Assembly (NCBI GenBank): GCA_963762575.1
Contig: CAVXLL010000017.1
Location: forward strand, 124,001-188,000
DNA: 64,000 nt
Origin: AP-15 sp963762575
GTDB lineage: Bacteria > Pseudomonadota > Alphaproteobacteria > ATCC43930 > CGMCC-115725
Direction of reading: 5' to 3'
Part shown: positions 42,472-52,398 of the stretch, one piece after another
Layout: each line of letters starts with the position of its first letter
Position numbering within the stretch: position 1 is the first letter of the stretch
Translations under genes and position numbers: made by a program
Notes under the pieces: generated by a model
The model's input: the letters and a program-made list of their open reading frames with translations, nothing else
What the model was told of the DNA's origin: nothing
Databases searched by the model: none

Positions 42472-43662
42472 ACCCTCCTCCGGTTGCGGACCGATATAGC
42501 GCGCGCGGGGGCGGATCAGGGTACCGCTCTCGTATTGCTCGATCGCGTGGGCGATCCAGCCGACGGTGCGGCCGACAATGAAGATTGCGAGTGCCGCGTT
42601 CCGCGGCAGCGCCAGCGAGGTCGCGGCTGCGGCGAGGGCAAAATCGACATTCGGGCGATGCCCGGTCAGGCGCATTCCGGCGGCCGCGGCGCCTTCGATC
42701 AGGGGCCGGGCTTCCGGCAAAGTCCGTGTGATTACCGCCAGGATCGTCGCTGCGCGGGTGTCGCCGGCCGGATAGAGGAAATGGCCGAAACCCGGCAGGT
42801 CTTCGCCGCGCGCGAGACGGCCGGCCATCACGGTCATCGCATCGCCGCCTCGGGCGAGTTCGGCGAACAGCGCCTCGGCGCGGGCCGAGGCGCCGCCGTG
42901 ACGCCGGCCGGAGAGGGCGCTGAGCGCGGCCGACACCACCGCGTAAGGAGTTGCTCCGGTCGAGGCGACGCAGCGCGCGACAAAGGTCGACGCGTTGAGC
43001 TCGTGATCGGCTATCAGCACAAGGCAGCGGCGCAGGACTTCGGCTCGCGTCTCATCCAATCTCCAGGCCGCGGCGAGTTGGCGGTGAACGGGTGCGGGCA
43101 AAGACGGCAGCAGCGCGACGCTCGCGGCGAGCACGCGGAGGATCCGCCGCCCGGTGCGGGTCACGCCGGTTCGGGTCAGGTCGACCGCCGGCAAGTCCGC
43201 GTCGGCCATGGCGGCGAGGCTTATTTGACAGCGCTCGACCAGACCAGACGCCGAGAGGTTACCGGGAAAGGCGGCGGGGCGCTCGGCATCCAAATCGGCA
43301 TCTTCGTCGGCGCGCCAGAGCAGGGTGGCGACGTCCTCGAGCGTAGCCTCCTCTGAGAGGCGGATCGCATCTTTCCCCCGATAGAACAGGCGGCCGTTCT
43401 CAATCAGGCAGATCGACGAGCCGATCACCGGCATCAGCGCCTCGGCTTCGGCGCTGCGGGCCGGCCTCTCACCCTCCCGCATGGCTAGCAGGGCGTCGAC
43501 ATCCTCTACCCGGTAACGCCGCTCTCGGCTGCCAGGAAGGCTGACCGACTGCAGACGGCCGCGGCTGACATAGGCATAGAGCGTATCGAGCTTGATCCCC
43601 AGCCGCTCGGCGGCTTGTCGCGCGGTGAGCAGATCGAACTCCGCCGTATTGGTTGATATCAG
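42463..43662 (-). CDS. Citrate synthase family protein with N-terminal HTH
   Basis: From the ATG at 43482 the frame gives a 339-residue citrate synthase (IGSSICLIENGRLFYRGKDA, ELNASTFVARCVASTG, PGFGHFLYPAGDTRA with the active His, and GHRPNVDFALAAAA). Upstream in the same frame lies an excisionase/MerR-like HTH (LLTARQAAERLGIKLDTLYA, GSRERRYRVEDVDALLAM), a known fusion in proteobacterial citrate synthases. There is no ATG, GTG or TTG before the HTH; CTG 43662 or another rare start is assumed, so the 5' end is uncertain. The fusion may act as an enzyme or as a citrate- or CoA-responsive regulator. Confidence 0.8.
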   Translation of the reverse strand: MISTNTAEFDLLTARQAAERLGIKLDTLYAYVSRGRLQSVSLPGSRERRYRVEDVDALLAMREGERPARSAEAEALMPVIGSSICLIENGRLFYRGKDAIRLSEEATLEDVATLLWRADEDADLDAERPAAFPGNLSASGLVERCQISLAAMADADLPAVDLTRTGVTRTGRRILRVLAASVALLPSLPAPVHRQLAAAWRLDETRAEVLRRCLVLIADHELNASTFVARCVASTGATPYAVVSAALSALSGRRHGGASARAEALFAELARGGDAMTVMAGRLARGEDLPGFGHFLYPAGDTRAATILAVITRTLPEARPLIEGAAAAGMRLTGHRPNVDFALAAAATSLALPRNAALAIFIVGRTVGWIAHAIEQYESGTLIRPRARYIGPQPEEGSA

Positions 43663-43672
43663 AGAATCAAGG

Positions 43673-43701
43673 TTGACAGACTTTATATAGGCCTATGTAT
43701 T
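43673..43701 (+). promoter_or_regulatory. Promoter with internal palindrome ahead of the cupin gene
   Basis: TTGACA (43673-43678) is followed after 17 bases by TGTATT (43696-43701). Between them lies the perfect palindrome ATAGGCCTAT (43687-43696). The site is in the divergent region with the HTH-citrate synthase, whose DNA-binding domain is a natural candidate to bind it. This is an inference. Confidence 0.45.
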
Positions 43702-43740
43702 CACACAAGCCACTCCTGGCTGATGAGGAGCAAAAGTCCT

Positions 43741-44226
43741 GTGGAAAAACGGATCGACGCTTCTGCGCTGAGTTCTGTCGTCGGCACCCTTTACCCGTCG
43801 CCGTACGACGTGCCGTGCCGCCCGCGCGAGCGGACCAAACTCGGCGACGCCGCCGGACTCTCGCAATTCGGCGTCAATCTTCTTCGCTTGCCGCCGGGCG
43901 CCTGGTCGAGCCAGCGTCATTGGCATACGGGTGGCGACGAGTTCATTTATGTCCTCTCCGGCGAGGTCGTGCTCGTTACCGACGGGGGTGAAGAGGTCCT
44001 GAACGCCGGCGACGCGGCCGGGTTCCCGGCCGGAGACAGCAACGGGCATTGCCTACAGAACCGCTCGGGCGCTGACGCCCGGGTACTCGAAATCGGGACT
44101 CGTGTTCCAGGCGAAACGGCCTACTACTCCGATATCGACATGGTCGCTCAGGCCGATCGCAATCGCACCGTCTATACCCGCCGGGATGGAACGCCCTACC
44201 CGGATATGGGACGTCGCGGGCCTTGA
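43741..44226 (+). CDS. Cupin domain protein
   Basis: A 161-residue cupin (GAWSSQRHWHTGGDEFIYVL SGEVVLVTDGGEEVLNAGD, and GFPAGDSNGHCLQNRSGADA). Both conserved cupin motifs with metal-binding His/Glu are present. It resembles the sugar or oxalate-binding cupins; substrate unknown. GTG 43741 (VEKRIDASAL) is preferred over ATG 43723 because AGGAG lies ten bases before it and family members begin MEKRIDA. It diverges from the HTH-citrate synthase gene. Confidence 0.82.
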   Translation: MEKRIDASALSSVVGTLYPSPYDVPCRPRERTKLGDAAGLSQFGVNLLRLPPGAWSSQRHWHTGGDEFIYVLSGEVVLVTDGGEEVLNAGDAAGFPAGDSNGHCLQNRSGADARVLEIGTRVPGETAYYSDIDMVAQADRNRTVYTRRDGTPYPDMGRRGP

Positions 44227-44289
44227 ACCGCTTTGCAGAACGGGGACTGTGATAGACTGATGGCGGCGAGAACACGGTCGGAGGGCGCT

Positions 44290-45234
44290 GTGCCGAGCCT
44301 TCATCCACAGATCCGGGAAGTGTTGAGGGCGATGGCCGAGGCGAAACTTCGGCCGGTCGAGGAGATGACGCCGGCGGAAGCGCGCGAACAGGTCGAAGCC
44401 ACGGCGCGGGCGCGCAAGGCCGAGCCGCTGCCCGTGGCCAGCGTCAAAGAGCGCATGATCCCCGGCCCCGCGGGCGACATCCGCTTGCGCCTCTACTGGC
44501 CGCGAGCCGCGGCGCCGGTTCCGGCGATCGTCTATTACCATGGCGGCGGCCACGTGATCGGCAGTCTCGACACCCACGACTTCGTCGCCCGCAACCTCTG
44601 CAGCGGGGTCGGGGCATTGGTCGCCTCGGTCGATTACCGCATGGGTCCGGAGCACAAATTTCCCGCGGCGGTGGACGATTCCTGGGCTGCCCTCCAATGG
44701 GTCGGGGCGAGTGCCGATAGCCTCCGCGCCGATCCGGCCCGAATGGGCGTGCACGGCGACAGCGCCGGCGCCAACCTCGCGGCCGTCGTGGCATTGCTCG
44801 CCCGCGACGCCGGCAGCCCGAAATTGCGGCTGCAATCGCTGGTCTACCCGATTACCGATTACGGCCTGGTCGGCGACAGCTATGAAGAATACGCCAATGG
44901 CTACGGCATCCTGACAAGGGGCGCGATGGCGTGGTTTCGCGACCACTATCTGCGCAGCCCCGAGGATGCGAACGATTGGCGTGCCTCGCCGATCAGGGCG
45001 ACCAGCCTCGCCGGAGCGGCGCCCGCCGTTGTGATTACCGCGGAATGCGACGTGCTGCACGACGACGGTCAGCGCTATGCCGAGGCGCTGCAACGCGTCG
45101 GCGTGCCGGTCGAGTACAAGGAGTTCCCCGGGATGATCCATGCCTTCTTTGGCATGGTGCCGGCGGTCGACGATGCGATGAACGCCCAGCGCCTCGTTTG
45201 GGCGGCATTCAAACAGGCTTTCGCTCGCGCTTGA
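44290..45234 (+). CDS. Alpha/beta hydrolase, HSL-type esterase
   Basis: A 314-residue hormone-sensitive lipase-type esterase. HGGG (YYHGGGHVIGS), the nucleophile GDSAG (HGDSAGANLA), the Asp in ECDVLHDDG and the His in GMIHAFFGM are all visible. It likely hydrolyses short-chain esters. GTG 44290 (VPSLHPQIREVL) after GGAGGG is preferred; an ATG ten codons upstream is an alternative. It is intact and is followed by a long empty stretch. Confidence 0.93.
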   Translation: MPSLHPQIREVLRAMAEAKLRPVEEMTPAEAREQVEATARARKAEPLPVASVKERMIPGPAGDIRLRLYWPRAAAPVPAIVYYHGGGHVIGSLDTHDFVARNLCSGVGALVASVDYRMGPEHKFPAAVDDSWAALQWVGASADSLRADPARMGVHGDSAGANLAAVVALLARDAGSPKLRLQSLVYPITDYGLVGDSYEEYANGYGILTRGAMAWFRDHYLRSPEDANDWRASPIRATSLAGAAPAVVITAECDVLHDDGQRYAEALQRVGVPVEYKEFPGMIHAFFGMVPAVDDAMNAQRLVWAAFKQAFARA

Positions 45235-45998
45235 CGTATCCGGCGCTGCAACACGCGCGGGCGTCGCTGATATCGCTGCAAATCCCGCAAAAATACAGCC
45301 AGGAGGCCGGTCTCAGCCGCAGAAACCCTCGCTTTTTGACAGGCGTCAGCGGCAAATAACAGCCAGGAACAGCGAGCAAGAACAGCGAAAAACAGCCAGC
45401 AAGCAACAGCGCTGAGCTGCTGCCATCGACTTTGCTTTCTCCTGGCATTGCGCCGTCAGATCTCGGTACAACGCGATTCGAGTGCTGGCACGGGCCGGCG
45501 AGGGCAGCGGATCGCATTACGATTCCCCGTCCTTCCGCACTCGCTCTTCGAAAAATTGCATTACGAATATCACGAAAAATATCCTCTCAATTCCGGCTCC
45601 GCAGCACAATGTTCACGTTCAAGCACTCGATATCATGCCATCATGGCAACTTTCGGGTCCGCGTGTGCGCTCGTCGCTCGCCTTCCACCTGAACGAGCCT
45701 CTCAGTCTAAATTCTGCTGTCGACCCTGAGCGCCACGTGGCCACCGCCGCCCGACGGCAGAATTTGCCCCTTTTGCGACATTCGAGACCACCCCGTCGAA
45801 CGGCAAGGTCGGGTGGTTTTCTGCCAATCCCGTTCTGATCGGCCCCAGACGCCCCCGCCTTCAAAGCGGTCATTGGCGGCCCTGAAATCACGACATCAGG
45901 CGCTGCGCCGCTCCCAGTTCTACCGCTGGTAGGCCGAAGGGCAGAGGGATATCCTCGCTCACGAGGGGCTGCCGCTCCTAGAAGCCGAGGAACACCGC
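45235..45998. other. Long intergenic stretch with a diverged repeat
   Basis: No convincing gene in 764 bases. At about 45262-45420 it shares an ordered set of words with 58043-58175: GCTGATnTCGCTG, then GCAnnnAAAA(A)nAGCCAG, Cys-rich CCGCAGAAACCC/CCGCACGGATCC, TTTTnGnCA, and several AACAGC repeats. An inverted pair AAATTCTGC...GCAGAATTT is at about 45708-45772. Short open frames here (for example 45482-45838) have odd composition and are not believed. Confidence 0.4.
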
Positions 45999-48900
45999 AT
46001 GGACATAGCGGCGTGGCTGCAGGATTTGGGCCTTGAGCGCTACGCGCCGGCCTTCCGTGACAACGAGATCGACGAGAGAGTGTTGCCGAGCCTGACGGCC
46101 GAGGATTTAAAGGATCTCGGCGTCACCTTGGTTGGGCATCGCCGGCTGCTGCTCGATGCCATCGCCGCGCTTGGTTCCGCGGGGACCGCCGCAGCGGCTT
46201 CGGCTTCTGCCACCGCCGTGACTGCGGCGCCCCCTGATGCACCAGCGCCAGCCGAGGCTGAACGCCGGCAGCTCACGGTGATGTTCTGCGATCTGGTCGG
46301 CTCGACCGCGCTGTCGACCCGTCATGACCCGGAGGATTTGCGCGAGCTGATCGGGGAGTATCACCGCGCCGTGAGCGCGACGGTCGGCCGCTTCGCCGGC
46401 TTCGTCGCGAAATATATGGGCGACGGGGTGCTGATCTATTTCGGCTATCCGCAAGCGCACGAGGACAATGCCGAGCGGGCGGTGCGGGCTGGCCTCGAGG
46501 TGATCGAGGCGGTGGGCCGGTTGCCCGCGCGACAGGATTTGCGCGTGCGGCTCGGCGTCGCCACCGGGCTCGCCGTGGTCGGCGATCTGATCGGCGAGGG
46601 CGCGGCGCAGGAGCGCGGCGTCGTCGGCAAGACCCCCAACCTCGCCGCCCGGCTGCAGGGTTTGGCCGCGCCGAACACCCTGGTCATCGGCGAAGCTACG
46701 CGCCGGCAGATCGGCGGATTGTTCGACCTGGAGGATCTCGGACGGCAAGCGCTCGCCGGCTTCGCCGAGCCGCAACCCGCCTGGCGGGTCACGGGTGAAA
46801 GCGGCGTGGTAAGCCGCTTCGAGGCCTTGCGCTCGGCGGAGGCGCCGCTCGTCGGGCGCGAGGAGGAAGTCGAGCTGCTGCTGCGCCGCTGGGAACAGGC
46901 GAAGAGCGGCGAAGGACGGGTGGTGCTGATCTCCGGCGAGCCGGGCATCGGCAAGTCGCGGCTCACGGCGGCGCTGTCCGAGCACATCGGAACCGAGCCG
47001 CATACCCGGTTGCGCTATTTCTGCTCGCCGCACCATCAGGACAGCGCGCTCTATCCCTCCATTGCGCAGCTCGAACGCGCCGCCGGGTTCGCCCGAGACG
47101 ATACGGTCGAAGCCAAGCTCGGCAAATTGCGGGCACTACTCGCCCCCGGCTCGCGGGATGACGATGATATAACGCTATTGAGCGAGCTGCTTTCGCTGCC
47201 GAGTTCCGCTGCGGACCTCAACCTCAGCCCGCAGCGCAAACGCGAGAAACTGTTCAAGGCGATGCTCAGCCAGCTCGAAGCCGAGGCGCGGCACCAGCCG
47301 GTGCTGATGGTATTCGAGGACGCCCACTGGATCGACCCGACCTCGCGCGAATTGCTCGATCTGACCGTCGACCGGGTGCGCCGGCTGCCGGTGCTGCTGG
47401 CGATCACCTTTCGTCCCGAATTCCAGCCGCCTTGGGGCGGCCGCGCCCGCGTCACGAGTTTGACGCTCAATCGGCTCGGCGAACGCGAGGGCGAAGCGCT
47501 GGTGCAAAAGCTGGCCGGCAATGCCGCGCTCACCGCAGATATTGTCGCCGAGATCGTCGAGCGCACCGACGGGGTGCCGCTATTTGTCGAGGAGCTGACC
47601 AAGGCGGTGCTGGAAAGCGCCGCGCCGGGAGACCGGGTTGCTACGGTGCTGCGAGCGGCATCGCTTGCCGCGCTGTCGGTGCCGGCGACGTTGCATGCCT
47701 CGCTGTTGGCGCGGCTCGACCGGCTCGGGCCGGCGGTCAAGGAGGTCGCGCAGATCGGCGCCGTGCTCGGCCGCGAGTTTGCCTATGAACTGATCGAGCC
47801 GGTGGCACAGCGTAACGAGACGGAATTGCAAACGGCGTTGGGCCAGCTCAGCGAGGCCGGGCTCCTGTTCTGCCGAGGCATCGTTCCGCACGCTTCCTAT
47901 CTGTTCAAGCACGCGCTGGTGCAGGACGCCGCTTACTCGACCTTGCTGCGCGGCCGGAGGCATGAATTGCATGCGCGCGCGGCGGCGGCGCTGGAAACGC
48001 ATTTCGCCGATCTCGTCGAGCGCCAGCCTGTTCTTCTCGCCCATCATCTGACCGCCGCCGGGAACGCGGAACGGGCGGTCGATCAGTGGCTGAAGGCGGG
48101 CCAGCGTGCCGCCGAGCGCTCGAACTCATCTCGAGGCGATCGGCCATTTCGACCGCGGTCTCTCGGTGTTGACCGGACTACCCCAAGGTGCGACGCGCGA
48201 CGGAACGGAGATCGAGCTGCAATTGGCCAGAGGCCTGTCGCTGTTCACAGCCAAGGGCATCATCGCGGCCGAGGCGGCCGAGGCCTATGCGCGCGCCCAC
48301 GAGTTGGCCGAGCAGCGGGGCGATCCCCGCCAACAATTCATGGCGGTCTACGGTCTCTGGCAATCGGCCGACGGCGGCGGCAAGATCCTCGAATGCTGCA
48401 AAATTTCCGACCGACTTTTGCAATTGACCGAGGGCACGGCGGACGACGGATTGCGCCTGCAGGCGCACCACAGTGCCTGGGCAACCTGTTTGTATGCCGG
48501 CGAACCGGCGGCAGCCCATAAGCATATCGAGGCGGGGCGCCGGCTCTATGATCCGGAGCGGCACCGCCTCCACCGCCAGCTCTATGGCGGGCACGACCCG
48601 GGCGTTTGCGCTAGCTACATGAGTGCGCAGGTACATTGGCTGCTTGGGTCTCCCGACAAAGGTCTGGCGATCGGCCGCGAGGGATTGGGGTTGGCCGAGC
48701 GGATCGCTCATCCGTTCAGTCTCGAACTAGCCCTGATCCAGAACGCAGTGCATCACCTCGATCGTGACGAGCCGGATTCGGCACTGCAACGGCTCCAGGC
48801 GGCCGAGGCGCTCGCCATAGAGCAACGACTGGGGCTGCCGTTTGACCTGCAGCTCCTGCACGGTGCCGTGCTTACGGCGCAGGGCGCGTTCGAGGAGGCT

Positions 48901-49347
48901 GTCGCCCGTTTGCGAGAGGGGCTTGCCCGCCCCGGCGCGGCGCGATTTCGTCCCTACGGCTTGGCCAGGCTGGCCGAAGCCCTGGCGCGGCAGGGCGAGC
49001 ACGGCGCGGCTCTGACGGCGGTGACGGAGGGGCTGGAGAACCAGAAACGAACCGGGCAGCGCCGGTGGGAGGCGGAGCTTTATCGCGTCGAAGGCATCGC
49101 CCTGCTAGGCCTCAACAAGCTGGAAGATGCCCAGAGCGCCCTTGAGCAAGCGCTGAGCGTTGCGCGAAGGCAACAGGCAAAGGCCTATGAGCTGCGCGCC
49201 GCCTGCGATCTCGCCCGGCTGTGGGGCGAACAGAACCGTCGAGCCGAGGCGCGCGATCTGCTGGCGCCGGTTTACGGCTGGTTCACCGAGGGGTTCGATA
49301 CGCCCGATCTCAAAGAAGCAAAGGCGCTGCTAGACGAACTGACGTGA
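45999..49347 (+). pseudogene. SAM-domain/class III cyclase/AAA-ATPase/TPR regulator, frameshifted
   Basis: A large multi-domain signalling protein. The first frame has a SAM domain (MDIAAWLQDLGLERYAPAF), a class III nucleotide cyclase (VMFCDLVGSTALS and YMGDGVLIYFGYP with both metal Asp), an AAA/NB-ARC-like ATPase (ISGEPGIGKSRL, MVFEDAHWIDPTS), and a helical region to about residue 708. At about 48122, one base appears added; the other frame then gives HLEAIGHFDRGLSVLTGLPQ and TPR-like repeats to 49347. Deleting one base gives about 1115 residues. As written, the product loses its TPR sensor. It may regulate by cAMP; the target is unknown. Confidence 0.82.
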
Positions 49348-49711
49348 GCCGATCCGCCGGCATGACCAAAGTCTAACGCGAATGATTGCTTCGTGGGCGA
49401 CGCGGCCAGCCGCTGGCGGGGCCTATAAGCAGCAGCGCGGGTCGGCTCGCCACTGCAGCGGACTTGTAAAGGGAGACGTTGCCGCTTTGAGATTGGCCGA
49501 GCCCCCCCGATGGCATTATTAATGCTGGCTTTCCTCAGCTTAAGCCCGCCTCACGCAGGAGCGAAGGTGACCCGCCCCCGTGCTGCCGATCCGCGCCGCA
49601 CCCGAACGCAGGCGATGCAGCCGTCTGCCGACGTCGAGAGACGATCAGAGGAGCGCCGCGAAGGCGCCGCCGCCCTGGGTCCGACGATTTTCTGAAGCGG
49701 CAAGCCCGCCG
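49348..49711. other. Intergenic stretch, nothing convincing
   Basis: 364 bases between the cyclase gene and an SDR. A 61-residue plus frame (49510-49695, MALLMLAFLSLSPPHAGAKV) looks like a signal peptide followed by Arg-rich sequence, but is not convincing as a gene. No repeat or RNA was seen. Confidence 0.4.
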
Positions 49712-50479
49712 TCAAATCGCCATCCAGCCGCCATCGACATTGTACGCGGCGCCCGAGACGTAGCTGGCGCGGTCGGAGCACAGCCAGACGACCATTTCGG
49801 CGATCTCTTCGGGGTTCCCCATGCGGTGGAACGGCACTTGCGCCAAGATCGCCTCGCCGCGCCGGCGCATCGTTTCCTCGGTCATCCGGGTCTTGATGTA
49901 GCCGGGGGATACCGCGTTCACCCGGATGTGAGCTTCGGCATATTCGATCGCGGCGGTTTTGGTCAGGCCGAGCACTCCATGCTTGGCGGCGACATAGGCG
50001 GACGAGGTCGGCAATCCGACGAGCCCGGCGATCGAGCCGGTATTGACGATATTCCCCGCGCCCTGAGCCTGCATCTGCGGCAGCTCGTGCCGCATACACA
50101 GCCACACCCCCTTGAGGTTCACCGCGATCATGCGGTCGAACGCCTCCTCGGACCACTCGGCGGTCTTCTTGCCAGCCGCTTCGACGTGCCAGCCGGCGAT
50201 GCCGGCATTGTTGAACGCGCAGTCGAGCCGTCCATAGGCGCCGACCACGCCTTGGATCATGGCGCGGACATCCGCGTCGCGCGTCACGTCTCCCGAGAGC
50301 GATATCGCTTGGCCGCCCGCCGCGTTGACCTGGCCGACGGTTTCGCCGGCGGCTTCGGCCGAGACATCGGCGACCGCGACGCGCGCGCCTTCGCGGGCGA
50401 AGGCCAAGGCAGTGGCGCGGCCGATGCCGCCCCCGCCGCCCGTGATCAACGCCGATTTCCCGTCGAGCAACCCGGCCAT
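49712..50479 (-). CDS. Short-chain dehydrogenase/reductase (3-oxoacyl-ACP reductase-like)
   Basis: A 255-residue classical SDR: cofactor site TGGGGGIGRA, NNAG motif, catalytic Ser in NTGSIAGLVGLP, and YVAAK (Tyr, Lys). It is NAD(P)-dependent, and the substrate is unknown. ATG 50479 after GGGAGGGAGCG is chosen; the frame extends a further 13 residues upstream without a better start. It is intact and divergent from the methyltransferase gene. Confidence 0.93.
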   Translation of the reverse strand: MAGLLDGKSALITGGGGGIGRATALAFAREGARVAVADVSAEAAGETVGQVNAAGGQAISLSGDVTRDADVRAMIQGVVGAYGRLDCAFNNAGIAGWHVEAAGKKTAEWSEEAFDRMIAVNLKGVWLCMRHELPQMQAQGAGNIVNTGSIAGLVGLPTSSAYVAAKHGVLGLTKTAAIEYAEAHIRVNAVSPGYIKTRMTEETMRRRGEAILAQVPFHRMGNPEEIAEMVVWLCSDRASYVSGAAYNVDGGWMAI

Positions 50480-50664
50480 CGCTCCCTCCCATTTTGATCC
50501 GCGGCAATCCTGCCACACCGGCAGCGGCCGTGCACAGGGCCGAAATTAACCGCCCCGTAGGGTTGGGAAAGTGTGAGCTATCTCACACTCGGCGCCTGAT
50601 CAGTGTAGCATGCTGCCCCCGGGCGCATCGGGCAGCCGGGCAATATTCACACAGGGAGGAACGC

Positions 50665-51718
50665 GTGGTTGACATACAAAGCTGCATCAGTTCGTCGGAC
50701 AAATGTTGTCGGATCTCGGCGGCGCCGCGAGCGTCGCCTTGGTGCGCATGGGCGACGCTCTCGGACTTTATAAAACTCTGCATGCGCAGGGTCCGATGAC
50801 GGTTGCCGATCTCGCCGCCGCAGCCGGCGTGAACGAGCGCTACCTGCGCGAATGGGCCGCGCACCAGGCTGCCTCGAACTATTTGTTATACGATCCGGCG
50901 ACACAGAAATTCGCGCTCCCTGAGGAGCAGGCGATGGTGTTCGCAATCGACGACAGCCCGGTCAACATGCTTGGCGCGTTCGATGGAATTGTCGCTTGGC
51001 TTGGCAACCAGGAAAAGGTCCAGCCGGCCTTCAAGAATGGCGGCGGCGTGTCGTGGGGAGATCAGACCGCCTGCTTGTTCTGTGCTGTCGCACGGTTTTT
51101 CCGACCGGGCTACCACCACAACCTGGTCGGCAACTGGCTGCCGGCGCTCGACGGTGTTGTCGACAAACTGCAGCGCGGGGCCAAGATAGCCGATGTCGGG
51201 TGCGGCCACGGCTGGTCTACCGTGCTGATGGCAAAAGCATTCCCGACTTCGAATTCGTCGGCTACGACTTCCACCCGAGCTCAATCGAGCACGCTCAGGC
51301 TCATGCCCGCGAACACGGGGTCGCGGCCAATACTCGGTTCGAGGAGGCGACCGCCAAAGAGTATCCCGGAAGCGGCTTCGACCTCGTTACGTTTTTCGAT
51401 TGTCTACATGATATGGGCGATCCGGCCGGTGCCGCAGCCCATGTCCGGCAGTCGCTGAAGCCGGACGGTTCGTGGATGATCGTCGAGCCAATGGCCGGAG
51501 ATCGGCTGGAAGAAAATTTGAACCCGATCGGCCGGCTTTATTATGGCGCCTCGACGATGGTCTGCGTGCCGACCTCGTTGGCGCAAGAGGTCGGTGCCGC
51601 GCTCGGCGCGCAGGCGGGAGAGGCGAAATTGCGCAAGGTCATCACCGCGGGTGGGTTCCGCAGTGTCAGGCGCGCCACCGAAACCCCGTTCAATATGGTC
51701 CTCGAGGCGCGCCCGTAA
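50665..51718 (+). pseudogene. Class I SAM methyltransferase (O-methyltransferase-like), frameshifted twice
   Basis: A strong ribosome site (CAGGGAGGAACGC) precedes GTG 50665 (VVDI), but the next conserved part (KLHQFVGQMLSDLGGAASVA) is in another frame, so one indel lies near 50675. The next frame has a winged helix (TVADLAAAAGVNERYLREW) and the motif I VGCGHGWSTVL. Near 51243, where one base of a CCC run appears lost, it moves to the frame of FEFVGYDFHPSSIEHAQAHA, ending at 51718 with a normal C-terminus. Correction gives a whole protein of about 350 residues. It is similar to transcriptional-regulator-like methyltransferases with an N-terminal dimerisation domain. Confidence 0.8.
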
Positions 51719-51755
51719 TCCCGGCGGCCATAACGGGTCGGAACGCTTGTCCCGA

Positions 51756-52398
51756 TCAGGCGGTGCGAGACGGGAGCAGCCCGAGCGCGACGAGCTCCTC
51801 CCGCAACTTTGCTGGCGTCGTGAAATGGGTTGCGTGGATGCCGAAGGGACGCACGGCAGCGACGTTCGCCTCTACATCGTCGATATAGATGGCGCGCTGC
51901 GGCTCGACCGCAAACCGCTCGACCAGCAGCGCGAAAATGCGCGGGTCCGGCTTGATCACCTCGACCTCACCGGAAACCAGAATTCCCCGGAACCAGCGGA
52001 GGAACGCAAAGCCTCGCAACGCCGCCGGATAGGTCTCGGCCGACCAGTTGGTAAGGCCGTAAAGCGCTGTGCCGCGGTCTCGGAGACGCGGCCAAGATCT
52101 CGACCGAACCGGCAACCGGGCCGGCGATCATCTCGTCGAAGCGGATGCCATAGGCGTCGATCAGCTCGGCCTTGTCGGGATGCTCGGCCTTCAACAGGCA
52201 GGCGCCTTCGGCAAAGCTGCGGCCGGCATCCTGGCAACGGTTCCATTCATGAGTGCAAACGGTTGCCAGAAAATGTTCCATCGCCGCCTCGTCGCCAGCA
52301 AACAGCTTGCGGTAGAGGTGCCGCGGGTCCCAATCGATCAGAACCCCGCCGAGGTCGAAGATCACGATGCTGGGGCGCGGCCTTGCCAACCCAATCAC
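51756..52398 (-). pseudogene. HAD-superfamily hydrolase, frameshifted
   Basis: GTG 52398 starts MIGLARPRPSIVIFDLGGVL (motif I, FDLGGVLIDWD). The second half, in another frame, has GLTNWSAETYPAALRG (motif II Thr), SGEVEVIKPDPRIF (motif III Lys) and IYIDDVEANV (motif IV Asp). The shift lies near 52084 with one extra T. Correction gives a protein of about 213 residues of the haloacid dehalogenase type. The GTG overlaps the TGA of the upstream oxidoreductase (GTGA), so the two are likely coupled. Confidence 0.85.

Noticed and set aside
45482..45838. 118-residue open frame in the long gap
   Set aside because: Odd composition, no ribosome site, no domain, overlapping alternative frames of equal quality.
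49510..49695. Short secreted protein of 61 residues
   Set aside because: Only the first 18 residues look like a signal; the rest is Arg-rich as expected for a chance frame in GC-rich DNA.
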